Assembly: GCA_016901395.1 (NCBI GenBank)
Contig: JAEAMQ010000067.1
Coordinates: 62,001-126,000, forward strand
From: Prevotella sp.
GTDB taxonomy: Bacteria > Bacteroidota > Bacteroidia > Bacteroidales > Bacteroidaceae
Reading direction: 5' to 3'
DNA length: 64,000 bases
The notes under the pieces were generated by a model, which did not search any database, was not told the origin of the DNA, and worked only from the letters and a program-made list of their open reading frames with translations. The position numbers and the translations under genes were made by a program. This document shows positions 24,486 to 33,250 of this stretch, piece after piece. Positions within the stretch are counted from its first letter, which is position 1. Each line of letters begins with the position of its first letter.

Positions 24486-25685
24486 TCATTCGATTTTATG
24501 TAAAATTGTCTCAATCTCTTCTATATTTCCATCATTTGGTGCGGGCCGGATGCCCAAGAGCCGACAGAGCAACGGGTAGATGTCCACGTTCTTGAAATGA
24601 GGGATCTCAGCGTGGCGGAAGTCGGGTCCGACAGCGCGGAAGAGGGCGTGCATGGCCGGAAGGGTGGGATCGAAGCCGTGGGTGCCGCCCGCCGTGATGC
24701 TATCCTCGTAGACTACGAAGCCTTCGTCGGGGCATACCACGATGTCGCCGACGCGCGGGCTGGAGCCATAGTGGAGGTAATGGGGGATGTCTTGCTTGCG
24801 CCACACCTTCACATGGTCTACTTGCTGCAGTGCCTGGAAGACCGAATCCTGATAGCCCGGCTCGGTGTAGACATTGCATGGCACGGAGCCGCTGGCCATC
24901 CTGACCCATTCCTTTTTCAGAAAACGCCCGATGCTCACGACGTGGTCGCGGGGAATCCAGGTCATGCCGTGGTCGGAAACCACGATGATGTTCACGCTGT
25001 CGGCAATGGGAAGCTGTCGGATGTCGTGGTACATGACCTGCAGCAGACTGTCCATCGACACCACGGCGGCACGTGTCTGCTTGCTCTGCGGACCGTAGTT
25101 GTGGCCGTTGGCATCGGGTTGCTCCGAGTAGGCCATGATGAGGTCGGGGCGCTGCGACTCCGGAAGGCGCAGCTCGTCGACCACACCTCGTAGTCGGTCG
25201 GCGACCGAGAGGCGGGGCTTCTGGTCGTAGAGGAGATACTTGTCGGGGTATCGGCCGTTGACCTTCACGTCGGAGCCGGGCCAGTAGAACACCGACACAC
25301 GGCGGCCCTGACGGTGGGCGGTGTTCCAGATGGGTTCGCCGCCGTAGAACGAGGGGGAGGATTTCTGGATGGCATTGGCGAGCGAGAACGACTCGCCGGT
25401 AGTGGGGTCGTAGAACTCATTGGCCACGATGCCGTGGTGGTCGGGGTAGAGGCCGGTGGCGAGGGTGTAGTGGTTGGGGAAGGTCTTGGACGGGAAGGAA
25501 GGGATGAGCCCCGACGAGGCACCCTCTCGGGCCATGAAATCGAGGAAGGGGGTGTCGTACCAGAGGGGGTAGTCCCAGCGGAAACCGTCGAGGGAGACGA
25601 CGACGGTGTAGCGGCGCGCCGATGCCGGGAAGGAGAGGCAAAGGAGCAACAGGGCAAGGAAAAGGGAGGAGAGGGAGCTGCGCAT
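24486..25685 (-). CDS. Nucleotide pyrophosphatase/phosphodiesterase family protein (ENPP-like)
   Basis: The 399-residue form starts at 25685 with a signal peptide (MRSSLSSLFLALLLLCLSFP). The upstream in-frame extension to 25898 is Ser/Pro/Arg-rich, unlike coding sequence, and is rejected. The alkaline-phosphatase fold is shown by VVSLDGFRWDY (metal Asp33), SKTFPNHYTLATGLYP (nucleophile Thr68), HNYGPQS and SDHGM, which supply the two-zinc ligands. ENPP proteins split phosphodiester or pyrophosphate bonds of nucleotides or lysophospholipids; here the enzyme is exported. The substrate is open. It lies 308 bases downstream of the GH2 gene with a 44-bp tandem repeat in the gap. Confidence 0.9.
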   Translation of the reverse strand: MRSSLSSLFLALLLLCLSFPASARRYTVVVSLDGFRWDYPLWYDTPFLDFMAREGASSGLIPSFPSKTFPNHYTLATGLYPDHHGIVANEFYDPTTGESFSLANAIQKSSPSFYGGEPIWNTAHRQGRRVSVFYWPGSDVKVNGRYPDKYLLYDQKPRLSVADRLRGVVDELRLPESQRPDLIMAYSEQPDANGHNYGPQSKQTRAAVVSMDSLLQVMYHDIRQLPIADSVNIIVVSDHGMTWIPRDHVVSIGRFLKKEWVRMASGSVPCNVYTEPGYQDSVFQALQQVDHVKVWRKQDIPHYLHYGSSPRVGDIVVCPDEGFVVYEDSITAGGTHGFDPTLPAMHALFRAVGPDFRHAEIPHFKNVDIYPLLCRLLGIRPAPNDGNIEEIETILHKIE

Positions 25686-25828
25686 GATGGGAAAGGAGGG
25701 GAAAGAGGGGGCACGGGAGGGGGAGGGAAGGCCGGCGTAGTACGCCGGCATACAACCCGAACGAGAGGCGGACCGCGAAAGGACAACCGAAGAAGCCCAA
25801 GGCGGAACAAGCGAGAGAGCGCTACGAG

Positions 25829-25960
25829 ACAAACGGGGAGCCACAGCGGGGCAACCGAAGAAGCCGAAGCGGACAAACAGGGAGCCACAGCAGGGCAACC
25901 GAAGGAGCCGCGACGGGCAAACGGGGAGCCACAGCAGGACAACCGAGAGGGCGCGACGGT
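25829..25960. repeat. Tandem 44-bp repeat, three copies
   Basis: The phrase GACAAACGGGGAGCCACAGC and its continuation GGCAACCGAAG recur with a 44-base period at 25830, 25874 and 25918 (position of the C in ACAAAC). A truncated copy lies just upstream, near 25781. Composition is purine-rich on the plus strand. Confidence 0.75.
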
Positions 25961-25993
25961 CAGGCTGCTGGGGAGCGGGGCGCAGCCCCGGGG

Positions 25994-28435
25994 CTACCGG
26001 GAGGGAAGCGTGAGGGTCTGCGAGAGGCGGCGGGAGGGGCAGGAGACGGTGAGGGTGACAGGACCCGCAGTGGCGGATGACTGCACGAGCACCACTAACT
26101 TGCCCGAGAAGAGGCGCATCTGAGGCTCTGTGAACGGCTCCAAGGAGGTGGCATCGCCGTTACAGAGGGCGCGGAACGTGCCGGCACCCGATACAGAAAC
26201 CTTGATGAGGTCGCTGGCAGCGGGCAGTTCGGTGCCGTTGTTGTCGACGAGACTCACCGTGACAAACGCGATGTCTTCGCCGTCGGCACGGAGCGCCGGG
26301 CGGTCGCTCACGAGGCGCAGGGCACTCGCCTTGCCCGCCGTGCGCACCGTCTGGCTGTCGGCGGCCATCCCATTGGCATCGTAGGCCACCACACGAAGCT
26401 CACCGGGCTGGTATTTCACGTCGTCCCACATGAGTCGATAGCGCGTGGCACGCTGACGGGCCACCTCACCCGTGGCAGGTTTCTGGTCGTCGACCTTCAG
26501 TCCCGCGGCCTTGCGGATGCGACCCTGCGACTTGCCGTTGACAAAGAGTTCGCCCTCGGGATAATCCGTATAGACAAACACGGGAGTGGTCTTTCCCACG
26601 CGGTCGGGCCACGTCCAGTGGGGCAGGATGTGCAGTGTGTGACTGCCTTTGTTCCACACCGACCGATAGAGATAGTAGCGGTCCTTGGGCAGTCCGGCCA
26701 GGTCCATGATGCCGAAATAGCTGCTTCGGCTGGGCCAATACTCGTCGTAGGGCGTCGGTTCGCCCAGATAGTCGTAGCCCGTCCACACAAACTGTCCGAT
26801 GTCGTAGGCCTTGTCTTCCTCGGCCATGAAATCCTCCTCGGGCAGATTGCTCCACGAACACCATTCCGTGTCATAGCTCGACGACTGTCCATCGGCATAG
26901 GCCTTGGCCACCTGGAACGTCACGGGGAACTTGTAGACACCGCGCGAGCTCACCGTCGAAGCCGTTTCCGACCCGAGCAGGAAACCCGTGTGGAGGCTTT
27001 TCATATTGCGATCATACTTGTAGACACGATAGTTGAACCCCGGCACGTCCATCACCTGGGCAAAGCCCGACTTCAGCGCTGCCTCGGCACGGTCCATGCC
27101 CTGCGTCACCGGACGCATGGGGTCGAGCTGATGGCAGAGGTCTTGCAGATGGCGGGAGATGTCGCGGCCCTCCTCGCTCCACTGTTCGGGAATCTCATTG
27201 CCTATCGACCACATCACGAGCGACGGGTGGTTGCGGTTGGCCAACACCAGATTGGTGATGTCGCGGTCGGCCCAATCCTTGAAAAAGCGGGCGTAGCCAT
27301 TCTTGCATTTGGGATAAAGCCACATGTCGAAACTCTCAGCCATGACCATCATTCCTAAGGAATCGTAGACCTCCATCTGCATCTGCGACGGCATGTTGTG
27401 GGCCGTGCGGATGGCATCGGCACCCATATCCTTCAGCTGCCGCACCTGACGGATGAGCGCAGACTTGTTGACCGCTGCCCCGAGTGGGCCGAGGTCGTGG
27501 TGCAGGCACACCCCTTTGAACTTACGGCTCACACCGTTGAGGCGGAACCCGTGGATGGAGTCCACGCTGATGGTGCGTACGCCGGTGCGCAGCGTGGTGG
27601 CATCGACGAGGCGGCCCTGCTGGTAGAGACGCGTCTCCACCCGATACAACGCCGGTGTCTCGGGCGACCACAGACGCGGGTTGGGCAGCGTGATCTCACC
27701 GTGGACATGTCCCTGCGCGTCGACCGACGCATGACAGGCGCGCTCCACCCAGCCCGCGGGATGGAGCACAGACACCTCCACCGCCAGTCCCTGCTGACCC
27801 TCGAAGCCCTGCAACTGGGCATCGACGGCAATCTGGGCCGAGGTGGAGTCGGCCGCGAGGGTGCGCACAAACGTGCCCCAGGGGTCTATCGACAGCACGG
27901 GAGAGACCACCAGCGACACCGGGCGGTAGATGCCCGCGCCGGGATACCAGCGGCTGCTCTCCTCCACATTCTGCAGGTGAACGTCAATCTTGTTGTCGCC
28001 TTCCTTCAAAAACGGCGTCACATCCAGCCGGAAGGCATTGTATCCATAGGCCCAGTAGCCGGCGCGGTGGCCGTTGACATAGACCGTAGGCTCGGCCATC
28101 GCACCGTCGAACACCAGTGTGGCCCGACGCCCGCGGAGGTCGGAAAGCGACAGATGGGTGGTGTAAAATCCCTCGCCAATCCACGGCAGGGCACCCGAAC
28201 GGCCCGACTTCTCGGTCTTCTCCTTTTCAAAATTCTGTTCGATGGCCACCATCTGCAGGTCCCATTTCTTGTCAAACGGACCACTGATGGCCCAGTCGTG
28301 GGGCACGGTGACAGGTTGCCACGACACGCTGTCATGGGAAAACGACCATTGTTTCAATGGATATTCCTGTCGGGTCTGTGCCGAAGAAACGAGGGGCAGG
28401 GCCAACAGGCCCATGATAAGGGAAAGGTATTTCAT
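25994..28435 (-). CDS. GH2 family glycoside hydrolase (beta-galactosidase-like)
   Basis: The 813-residue protein has a signal peptide (MKYLSLIMGLLALPLVSSAQ), the jelly-roll start with VPHDWAISGPFD and WYPGAGIYRPVSLV, an immunoglobulin-like domain and a barrel. MWSIGNEIPEQW gives the acid/base Glu414, and LGSETASTVSSRG gives the nucleophile candidate Glu490; their 76-residue spacing equals that in E. coli LacZ. The C-terminal third resembles the DUF4982 and second Ig-like domains of Bacteroidota GH2 enzymes. It acts in the periplasm or on the surface on beta-galactosides or beta-glucuronides; the latter would fit the uxuA operon downstream, but this is inference. The downstream ENPP gene may be co-transcribed. 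Confidence 0.92.
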   Translation of the reverse strand: MKYLSLIMGLLALPLVSSAQTRQEYPLKQWSFSHDSVSWQPVTVPHDWAISGPFDKKWDLQMVAIEQNFEKEKTEKSGRSGALPWIGEGFYTTHLSLSDLRGRRATLVFDGAMAEPTVYVNGHRAGYWAYGYNAFRLDVTPFLKEGDNKIDVHLQNVEESSRWYPGAGIYRPVSLVVSPVLSIDPWGTFVRTLAADSTSAQIAVDAQLQGFEGQQGLAVEVSVLHPAGWVERACHASVDAQGHVHGEITLPNPRLWSPETPALYRVETRLYQQGRLVDATTLRTGVRTISVDSIHGFRLNGVSRKFKGVCLHHDLGPLGAAVNKSALIRQVRQLKDMGADAIRTAHNMPSQMQMEVYDSLGMMVMAESFDMWLYPKCKNGYARFFKDWADRDITNLVLANRNHPSLVMWSIGNEIPEQWSEEGRDISRHLQDLCHQLDPMRPVTQGMDRAEAALKSGFAQVMDVPGFNYRVYKYDRNMKSLHTGFLLGSETASTVSSRGVYKFPVTFQVAKAYADGQSSSYDTEWCSWSNLPEEDFMAEEDKAYDIGQFVWTGYDYLGEPTPYDEYWPSRSSYFGIMDLAGLPKDRYYLYRSVWNKGSHTLHILPHWTWPDRVGKTTPVFVYTDYPEGELFVNGKSQGRIRKAAGLKVDDQKPATGEVARQRATRYRLMWDDVKYQPGELRVVAYDANGMAADSQTVRTAGKASALRLVSDRPALRADGEDIAFVTVSLVDNNGTELPAASDLIKVSVSGAGTFRALCNGDATSLEPFTEPQMRLFSGKLVVLVQSSATAGPVTLTVSCPSRRLSQTLTLPSR

Positions 28436-28471
28436 AGAGTATGGTTGTCAATAATAATGGGTTCAGTGTTG

Positions 28472-28479
28472 CAAACTTA
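28472..28479 (-). promoter_or_regulatory. -7 box of the GH2 gene
   Basis: TAAGTTTG on the minus strand, 37 bases before the ATG at 28435. No clear -33 element. Confidence 0.4.
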
Positions 28480-28782
28480 CTCAATTTTTTCGACTTTCCG
28501 GTCTGTTGTTTCAAAAAATGAAGTTGAAAATCAAATCGTGGTAGTGATTCACGCGTGGAATGCAAGGCCACAATGCCAGCAGACCAGGCCCACCGCCACC
28601 ATTCCGACCACCCGATGAAAGGGGATGATCATACCAATGAAAAACTTTGAAAAAAGCCTTCGTGGTTTGCGCGTATTTCAAAACAAAAAATCTTTGGTGG
28701 GAAATACGGCGAGAATGAGCGGGTTTGTAGATGACTGATAATCAGAATGATGTAAAAACTTGACAAAAACGGCTTTGCGATT

Positions 28783-28826
28783 AGTACCTAATCGTCTCGC
28801 GATTCGATAGTAATCGTGCGGCGGTT
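28783..28826 (+). repeat. 22-bp-period array, ACTATCTAATCG family, locus B
   Basis: Two units at 28783 and 28805: AGTACCTAATCGTCTCGCGATT, and a second with the core inverted to CGATAGTAATCG. It is preceded by TTGACAAAAACGGCTTTGCG, which closely matches the flank of locus D (complement). Confidence 0.65.
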
Positions 28827-29164
28827 AAGCCCTTATCGCAGGGTGAAAACGGTGGTTTGTGAGCGACGAAAGGGCCGAAACGGGGGATAAAAAGGGTGAA
28901 AACGATGAAAAAACGGGGTAGAAATGATGTGGCCGATGGGGGCGATGTGCCTGATTGGGGCATAGGGAAATGCTAAAAGGGAGATAAATTCTCGCCTGAT
29001 TTTTCAGAATAGTTTTGACAAAAACGGGGCGGAGGGCCAATGGCGGAAGCCTGTCAAGGGACAAGGAAGATGACACGGCGGCAAGGGTGATTGGGATAGT
29101 TTAAAAAATGTAATCATTCCGCTTGTTCGTGGCTGAAAACCTTTTCGATATGAAAATAATATTT
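28827..29164. other. Gap without recognisable features
   Basis: Purine-rich sequence between the locus B array and the DPP III promoter. No ORF with family signature, no hairpin with T tract and no clear repeat was found. Confidence 0.6.
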
Positions 29165-29172
29165 TAACTTTG
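29165..29172 (+). promoter_or_regulatory. -7 box of the DPP III gene
   Basis: TAACTTTG, 39 bases before the ATG at 29211. A weak TTTC is 18 bases upstream of it. Confidence 0.45.
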
Positions 29173-29210
29173 CAGTCGCCCACCACTATAAGCGGGGGTA
29201 TCAAGAAGTT

Positions 29211-31148
29211 ATGAACGAAGAGAAATTTGAATACGCGGGTGAGCGGTTTGCCGACATCCAAATGTTGCGATACAAATTAGAAGGTTTTGAGCAACTCACC
29301 CTACAACAAAAGAAATACATCTATTATCTGTCTGAGGCGACATTGGCCGGCCGCGACATTGTGACCGACCAGTTTGGCCGTTACAATCTGTTGATACGCA
29401 AGACGTTGGAGACGGTCTACCGACACTTCGACGGTAAGCGTAAGGACAAGGATTTCCAGGCCATGACGGTCTATCTCAAACGACTGTGGTTTTCCAACGG
29501 CATCTATCATCACTATGGTTGTGAGAAATTTAAGCCGGAGTTTTCAGAGCAGTGGCTGCGCGATACATTGCGGGAGGTGGGAGGTGATGCCCTGCCCGAG
29601 GGCTATGCGTCGTGGGACGCCGTGATGGACGAAATAGCGCCGGTGATGTTCGACCCCACGGTACTGCCCAAACGGGTGAATCAGGCCGACGGCGACGACC
29701 TCGTGCTGACCTCCGCCTGCAACTACTATGAGGGCGTGACGCAGCAGGAGGTGGAGGCCTACTATGCCCAGAAAAAAGCCGAGGGCGACGGCGACAAGCA
29801 GCCGAGCTATGGTCTCAACTCCCGACTCGTGAAGCGCGGCGGGCGGATAGAGGAAGAAACATATAAGGTGGGCGGACGCTATGGCGACCACATCAGCCGT
29901 ATTGTGGAGTGGCTCGGCAAGGCCCGCGAGGTGGCCGAGAACGACCGACAGCGCCGTGTCATCGACCTGCTCGTGGCCTATTACGAGACCGGCGACCTGC
30001 GCCTTTTCGACGAATATTCCATCGAATGGCTGCAGGAACAGGACGGTCAGGTCGACTTCATCAACGGATTTATCGAGGTCTACGGCGACCCGCTCGGACT
30101 GAAAGGTTCGTGGGAGGGTCTGGTGGAATACAAAGACCTGGAGGCCACGCGCCGCACGCAGACCATATCCAATAATGCCCAGTGGTTTGAAGACCACTCG
30201 CCCGTGGACCCGCGCTTCCGCAAGCCACGGGTGAAGGGTGTCACGGCCAACGTGATCTGTGCGGCCATGCTCGGCGGCGACGAATATCCGGCGTCGGCCA
30301 TCGGCATCAACCTGCCCAACGCCGACTGGATCAGGGCGCAGTATGGCTCCAAGAGCGTGACCATCGGTAACCTCACCGATGCCTACAAGAAGGCGGCGAG
30401 GGGCAACGGATTTGACGAGGAGTTTGTCATCGACGCACCCACCCGACTGCTCATCGACCGCTATGGCGACCTCTGCGACGACCTGCACACCGACCTCCAC
30501 GAGTGTCTGGGACATGGCAGCGGACAGCTATTGCCCGGCGTGGACCCCGACGGGCTGAAGGCCTACGGCAGCACCAACGAGGAGGCGCGCGCCGACCTGT
30601 TCGGACTCTACTATCTGGCCGACCCCAAACTCATGGAACTCGGGCTGGTGCCCGATGCCGAGGCCTACAAGAGTCAGTACTACCACTATATGATGAACGG
30701 CCTGATGACTCAGCTGGTGCGCATCAAACCCGGTCAGCAGATAGAGGAAAGCCACATGCGCAACCGTGCGCTCATCGCCCGCTGGTGTCTGGAAAATGGT
30801 GAGGGTGTGGTGGAACTTGTTAAACGAAACGGCAAGACTTTCGTCCAAATAAACGACTACGAGGCCCTGCGCGGACTCTTTGCCCGTCTGCTCGCCGAGG
30901 TGCAACGCATCAAGAGCGAGGGCGACTATGAGGCTGCACGGCAGTTGGTGGAACACTATGGCGTGACGGTAGACCCCGAGTTGCATGCCGAAGTGCTGCG
31001 CCGTTACGAGCGTTTGAACCTCGCTCCCTACAAGGGTTTCATCAATCCGAGGCTGTCGCCCGTGTGCGATGAGGCCGGTGAGATTGTCGATATCAGCGTG
31101 GATTACACCGAGGGGTATGCCGAGCAGATGATGAGATACGGTCGATAA
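29211..31148 (+). CDS. Dipeptidyl peptidase III family zinc peptidase (M49)
   Basis: The 645-residue protein carries HECLGH (residues 430-435), the M49 zinc motif in the form known from Bacteroides thetaiotaomicron DPP III (HEXXGH). The third-ligand motif EEARAD is about 457-462. The ETYKVGGRYGDHISRIVEWL and PNADWIRAQYGSKSV regions are also of this family. It removes dipeptides from the N-terminus of short peptides. The N-terminus has no signal peptide, so it is cytosolic, unlike exported versions in some relatives. It is shorter than eukaryotic DPP III (about 730). The next genes on this strand are about 400 bases away, separated by repeats. Confidence 0.94.
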   Translation: MNEEKFEYAGERFADIQMLRYKLEGFEQLTLQQKKYIYYLSEATLAGRDIVTDQFGRYNLLIRKTLETVYRHFDGKRKDKDFQAMTVYLKRLWFSNGIYHHYGCEKFKPEFSEQWLRDTLREVGGDALPEGYASWDAVMDEIAPVMFDPTVLPKRVNQADGDDLVLTSACNYYEGVTQQEVEAYYAQKKAEGDGDKQPSYGLNSRLVKRGGRIEEETYKVGGRYGDHISRIVEWLGKAREVAENDRQRRVIDLLVAYYETGDLRLFDEYSIEWLQEQDGQVDFINGFIEVYGDPLGLKGSWEGLVEYKDLEATRRTQTISNNAQWFEDHSPVDPRFRKPRVKGVTANVICAAMLGGDEYPASAIGINLPNADWIRAQYGSKSVTIGNLTDAYKKAARGNGFDEEFVIDAPTRLLIDRYGDLCDDLHTDLHECLGHGSGQLLPGVDPDGLKAYGSTNEEARADLFGLYYLADPKLMELGLVPDAEAYKSQYYHYMMNGLMTQLVRIKPGQQIEESHMRNRALIARWCLENGEGVVELVKRNGKTFVQINDYEALRGLFARLLAEVQRIKSEGDYEAARQLVEHYGVTVDPELHAEVLRRYERLNLAPYKGFINPRLSPVCDEAGEIVDISVDYTEGYAEQMMRYGR

Positions 31149-31179
31149 TTCAAAATTCAAAATTCAAAATTCAAAATTG
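31147..31179 (+). repeat. Short 7-bp tandem TTCAAAA
   Basis: TTCAAAA repeats about four times with a 7-base period, starting at the DPP III stop codon. Confidence 0.6.
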
Positions 31180-31183
31180 GTGC

Positions 31184-31398
31184 GGCGGGGAATGGAGAAT
31201 TGACAATGGAGAATTGAGAATTAAAAAGAGCGTGAGGGCTGTCGCTCGGTAGGGACATGCCCCGTGCATGTCCGCACAGACGGAAGGCGAAAGGGCGGGG
31301 AATGGAGAATTGACAATGGAGAATTGAGAATTAAAAAGGGTGTGAGGGCTGTCGCTCGGTAGGGACATGCCCCGTGCATGTCCGCACAGACGGAAGGC
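31184..31398 (+). repeat. Tandem duplication of a 105-bp block, 110-bp period
   Basis: GGCGGGGAATGGAGAATTG starts at 31184 and again at 31294; both copies end in CAGACGGAAGGC at 31288 and 31398. Within each copy GGGACATGCCCCGTGC is present, and its near-complement GCACGGGGCATGCCCC occurs once more at 31436-31451. No ORF explains it. Confidence 0.8.
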
Positions 31399-31548
31399 AA
31401 CAGATACGATAGGGCCATGCGGGTTGGCGGGCACGCACGGGGCATGCCCCTACAATGCAATGATGAATACACGCAATTGCTGACATCAAAAGATTATCGT
31501 GACAACTCTTTACACCATTGAAATCATTAAAATATTACATTGAAAAAA

Positions 31549-32169
31549 ATGAACAAAAATACAAAAGATAAAATCAAGGAAATCAAACAGAGCTTCCGCC
31601 TGATGATGAACGGCACGGCCGCACAATCGATGCGCGACAAGGGACTGGACTATCACCTCAACTGGGGCGTGCCATTTGTCGAACTGAAACGCATGGGGGC
31701 CGAGATCGGCAAGGACTATGACCTCGCCATCGAACTATGGAAGGAAGACATACGCGAGTGTAAGATTCTCGCCACACTGGTGATGCCGGCCGAGAAGATG
31801 CCTGTGGAGATTGCCGAGATATGGATGGAACAGACGCGCTCGCAGGAGATGGCGGAGATGCAAGCGTTCAACCTCTACCAGTATGTAGACTATGCTCCGG
31901 TCATCGCCTACCGCTGGATGGCCCACGAGGGTGACGTCTATCAGATCTGTGCCTACGATATTCTGAGCCGCCTCTTTATGAAAGGGCAGGAGCCCAACGA
32001 GCGCGGCATCCACGAGTTTCTCGACCAAGCCATCGCTGCGCTGCAGTCGGGGTCAATGGGCGTGAAGCACACGGCCCTCAATGCCGTGAACCATTTTGCC
32101 GGCCTCGGGGTGATGTATGAGCGCGTGGCGCAGTCGGCCCTGAAGAAGCAAGGCCTTGACCTGTTGTAA
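31549..32169 (+). CDS. DNA alkylation repair family (AlkD-like HEAT) protein
   Basis: The ATG at 31549 gives 206 residues; a TTG 9 bases upstream is also in frame but less likely. The sequence is all-helical and HEAT-like, with YHLNWGVPFVELKRMGAEIG, LWKEDIRECKILATLVMP and WMAHEGDVYQICAYDIL. These match AlkD and its relatives, which wrap around DNA and excise bulky or cationic alkyl purines without base flipping. Catalytic Trp/Asp placement cannot be checked by eye, and several AlkD relatives are non-enzymatic. It lies between DPP III and a lipoprotein gene with no clear promoter. Confidence 0.75.
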   Translation: MNKNTKDKIKEIKQSFRLMMNGTAAQSMRDKGLDYHLNWGVPFVELKRMGAEIGKDYDLAIELWKEDIRECKILATLVMPAEKMPVEIAEIWMEQTRSQEMAEMQAFNLYQYVDYAPVIAYRWMAHEGDVYQICAYDILSRLFMKGQEPNERGIHEFLDQAIAALQSGSMGVKHTALNAVNHFAGLGVMYERVAQSALKKQGLDLL

Positions 32170-32274
32170 CCCCACGACAGACGTAACCGACATAAAGACA
32201 TCGACACGACACCATCAAGAAGTAATGATGAAATAAACTGACAAAAGAGAAGTCAACTTTAATTGAATAGAATA

Positions 32275-32931
32275 ATGAAAAAAATGAGTATTTTGGTTGC
32301 CGGCATGCTGTGCCTGCTGACAACGGGATGTGGCAGTTTAGGGTCAAGCGTCCTGGGCAGCGGTTCTTCAACATCAAGCAACGGAAGCGTTCTGGGAGAT
32401 GTGTTAGGAGCCATGACCAATGGCGAGACCATCGGCAACGTGTTGAGTAGCGTCATCGGACTCGACAAGCTGTCTCAAAATCAGCTCTATGGCACCTGGA
32501 CCTACGACGGCCCTGGATGTGCGTTCACCTCCAGCAGTGCGTTGGCTAAGGCCGGCGGCGAGGTGGTAGCCACCCAGATTGAGCAGAAACTGCAGACACA
32601 GTATGCACAGCTGGGACTGAAGTCGAGCAACACCTACATCACCTTCAACCAAGACGGCACCTTCGCCTCGAAGATTGGCGGCAAGAGTTTCAGCGGCAAC
32701 TACACCTACGACCCGCAGACCAGCGCCGTGAACCTCAAGGGGTTGCTGCTCAGCCTCAACGGATATGTGACACGCAACGGCAGCGGCATCAGCGTGCTCT
32801 TTGAGTCGAAGAAGCTCCTGACCCTCATCCAGACAATGGCTGCCTTCAGTGGAAACTCTACCCTTGGCACCATCAGCGACATCAGCAAGAACTACGATGG
32901 CGTGCGATTAGGATTTGATATGGCCAAGTAA
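32275..32931 (+). CDS. DUF4923-like lipoprotein
   Basis: The start at ATG 32275 gives 218 residues with a lipoprotein signal (MKKMSILVAGMLCLLTTGC; lipobox TTGC). Then follows a Ser/Gly-rich linker and a lipocalin-like domain with YGTWTYDGPGCAFTSS near the start and TYITFNQDGTFASKIGG, GNYTYDP and YDGVRLGFDMAK. This resembles the Bacteroidales DUF4923 family by my recollection. Envelope location is expected; the function is unknown. Its transcript ends at a good terminator at 33007-33047. Confidence 0.75.
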   Translation: MKKMSILVAGMLCLLTTGCGSLGSSVLGSGSSTSSNGSVLGDVLGAMTNGETIGNVLSSVIGLDKLSQNQLYGTWTYDGPGCAFTSSSALAKAGGEVVATQIEQKLQTQYAQLGLKSSNTYITFNQDGTFASKIGGKSFSGNYTYDPQTSAVNLKGLLLSLNGYVTRNGSGISVLFESKKLLTLIQTMAAFSGNSTLGTISDISKNYDGVRLGFDMAK

Positions 32932-33006
32932 ACGTTGGGATGAAACGATAAATAATAAACAATAAACATGAGATGTCCCTGTGAGGGGCTTTTGATGGAA
33001 GATGAT

Positions 33007-33047
33007 AATCAGCATCATGGCAGGAGTCATGGTGCTGATTTTAGTTT
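33007..33047 (+). terminator. Rho-independent terminator after the DUF4923-like gene
   Basis: AATCAGCATCATG (33007-33019) pairs with CATGGTGCTGATT (33028-33040), 13 bp with one wobble, followed by TTAGTTT. The rest of the gap to 33206 shows no feature. Confidence 0.7.
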
Positions 33048-33206
33048 CGAGGAAGCTGGACGGATCATCAGAGCAAGGGATGGGGAAGCGGCGTTTCCTA
33101 CGGGATGGCACGGCATTACAGGCTAAAGTTTCTTAAAACTCGGCAATTACTCGATTATTTTAATATAATTTAGTTTCTCACGTTCGCCTCTCTTAGGAAT
33201 ATGTTG

Positions 33207-33214
33207 TACTTTTG
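33207..33214 (+). promoter_or_regulatory. -7 box of the MoxR-Bat operon
   Basis: TACTTTTG, 37 bases before the ATG of the MoxR gene. TTCG at about 33183 is at the -33 position, a partial match to TTG. Confidence 0.5.
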
Positions 33215-33250
33215 CGTCTAATAAAATTGAAACATTAGAAAAATAATATT

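Noticed and set aside
25686-25898. N-terminal extension of the ENPP-like protein
   Set aside because: It is Ser/Pro/Arg-rich, unlike coding sequence, overlaps the 44-bp tandem and would hide a clear signal peptide at 25685.
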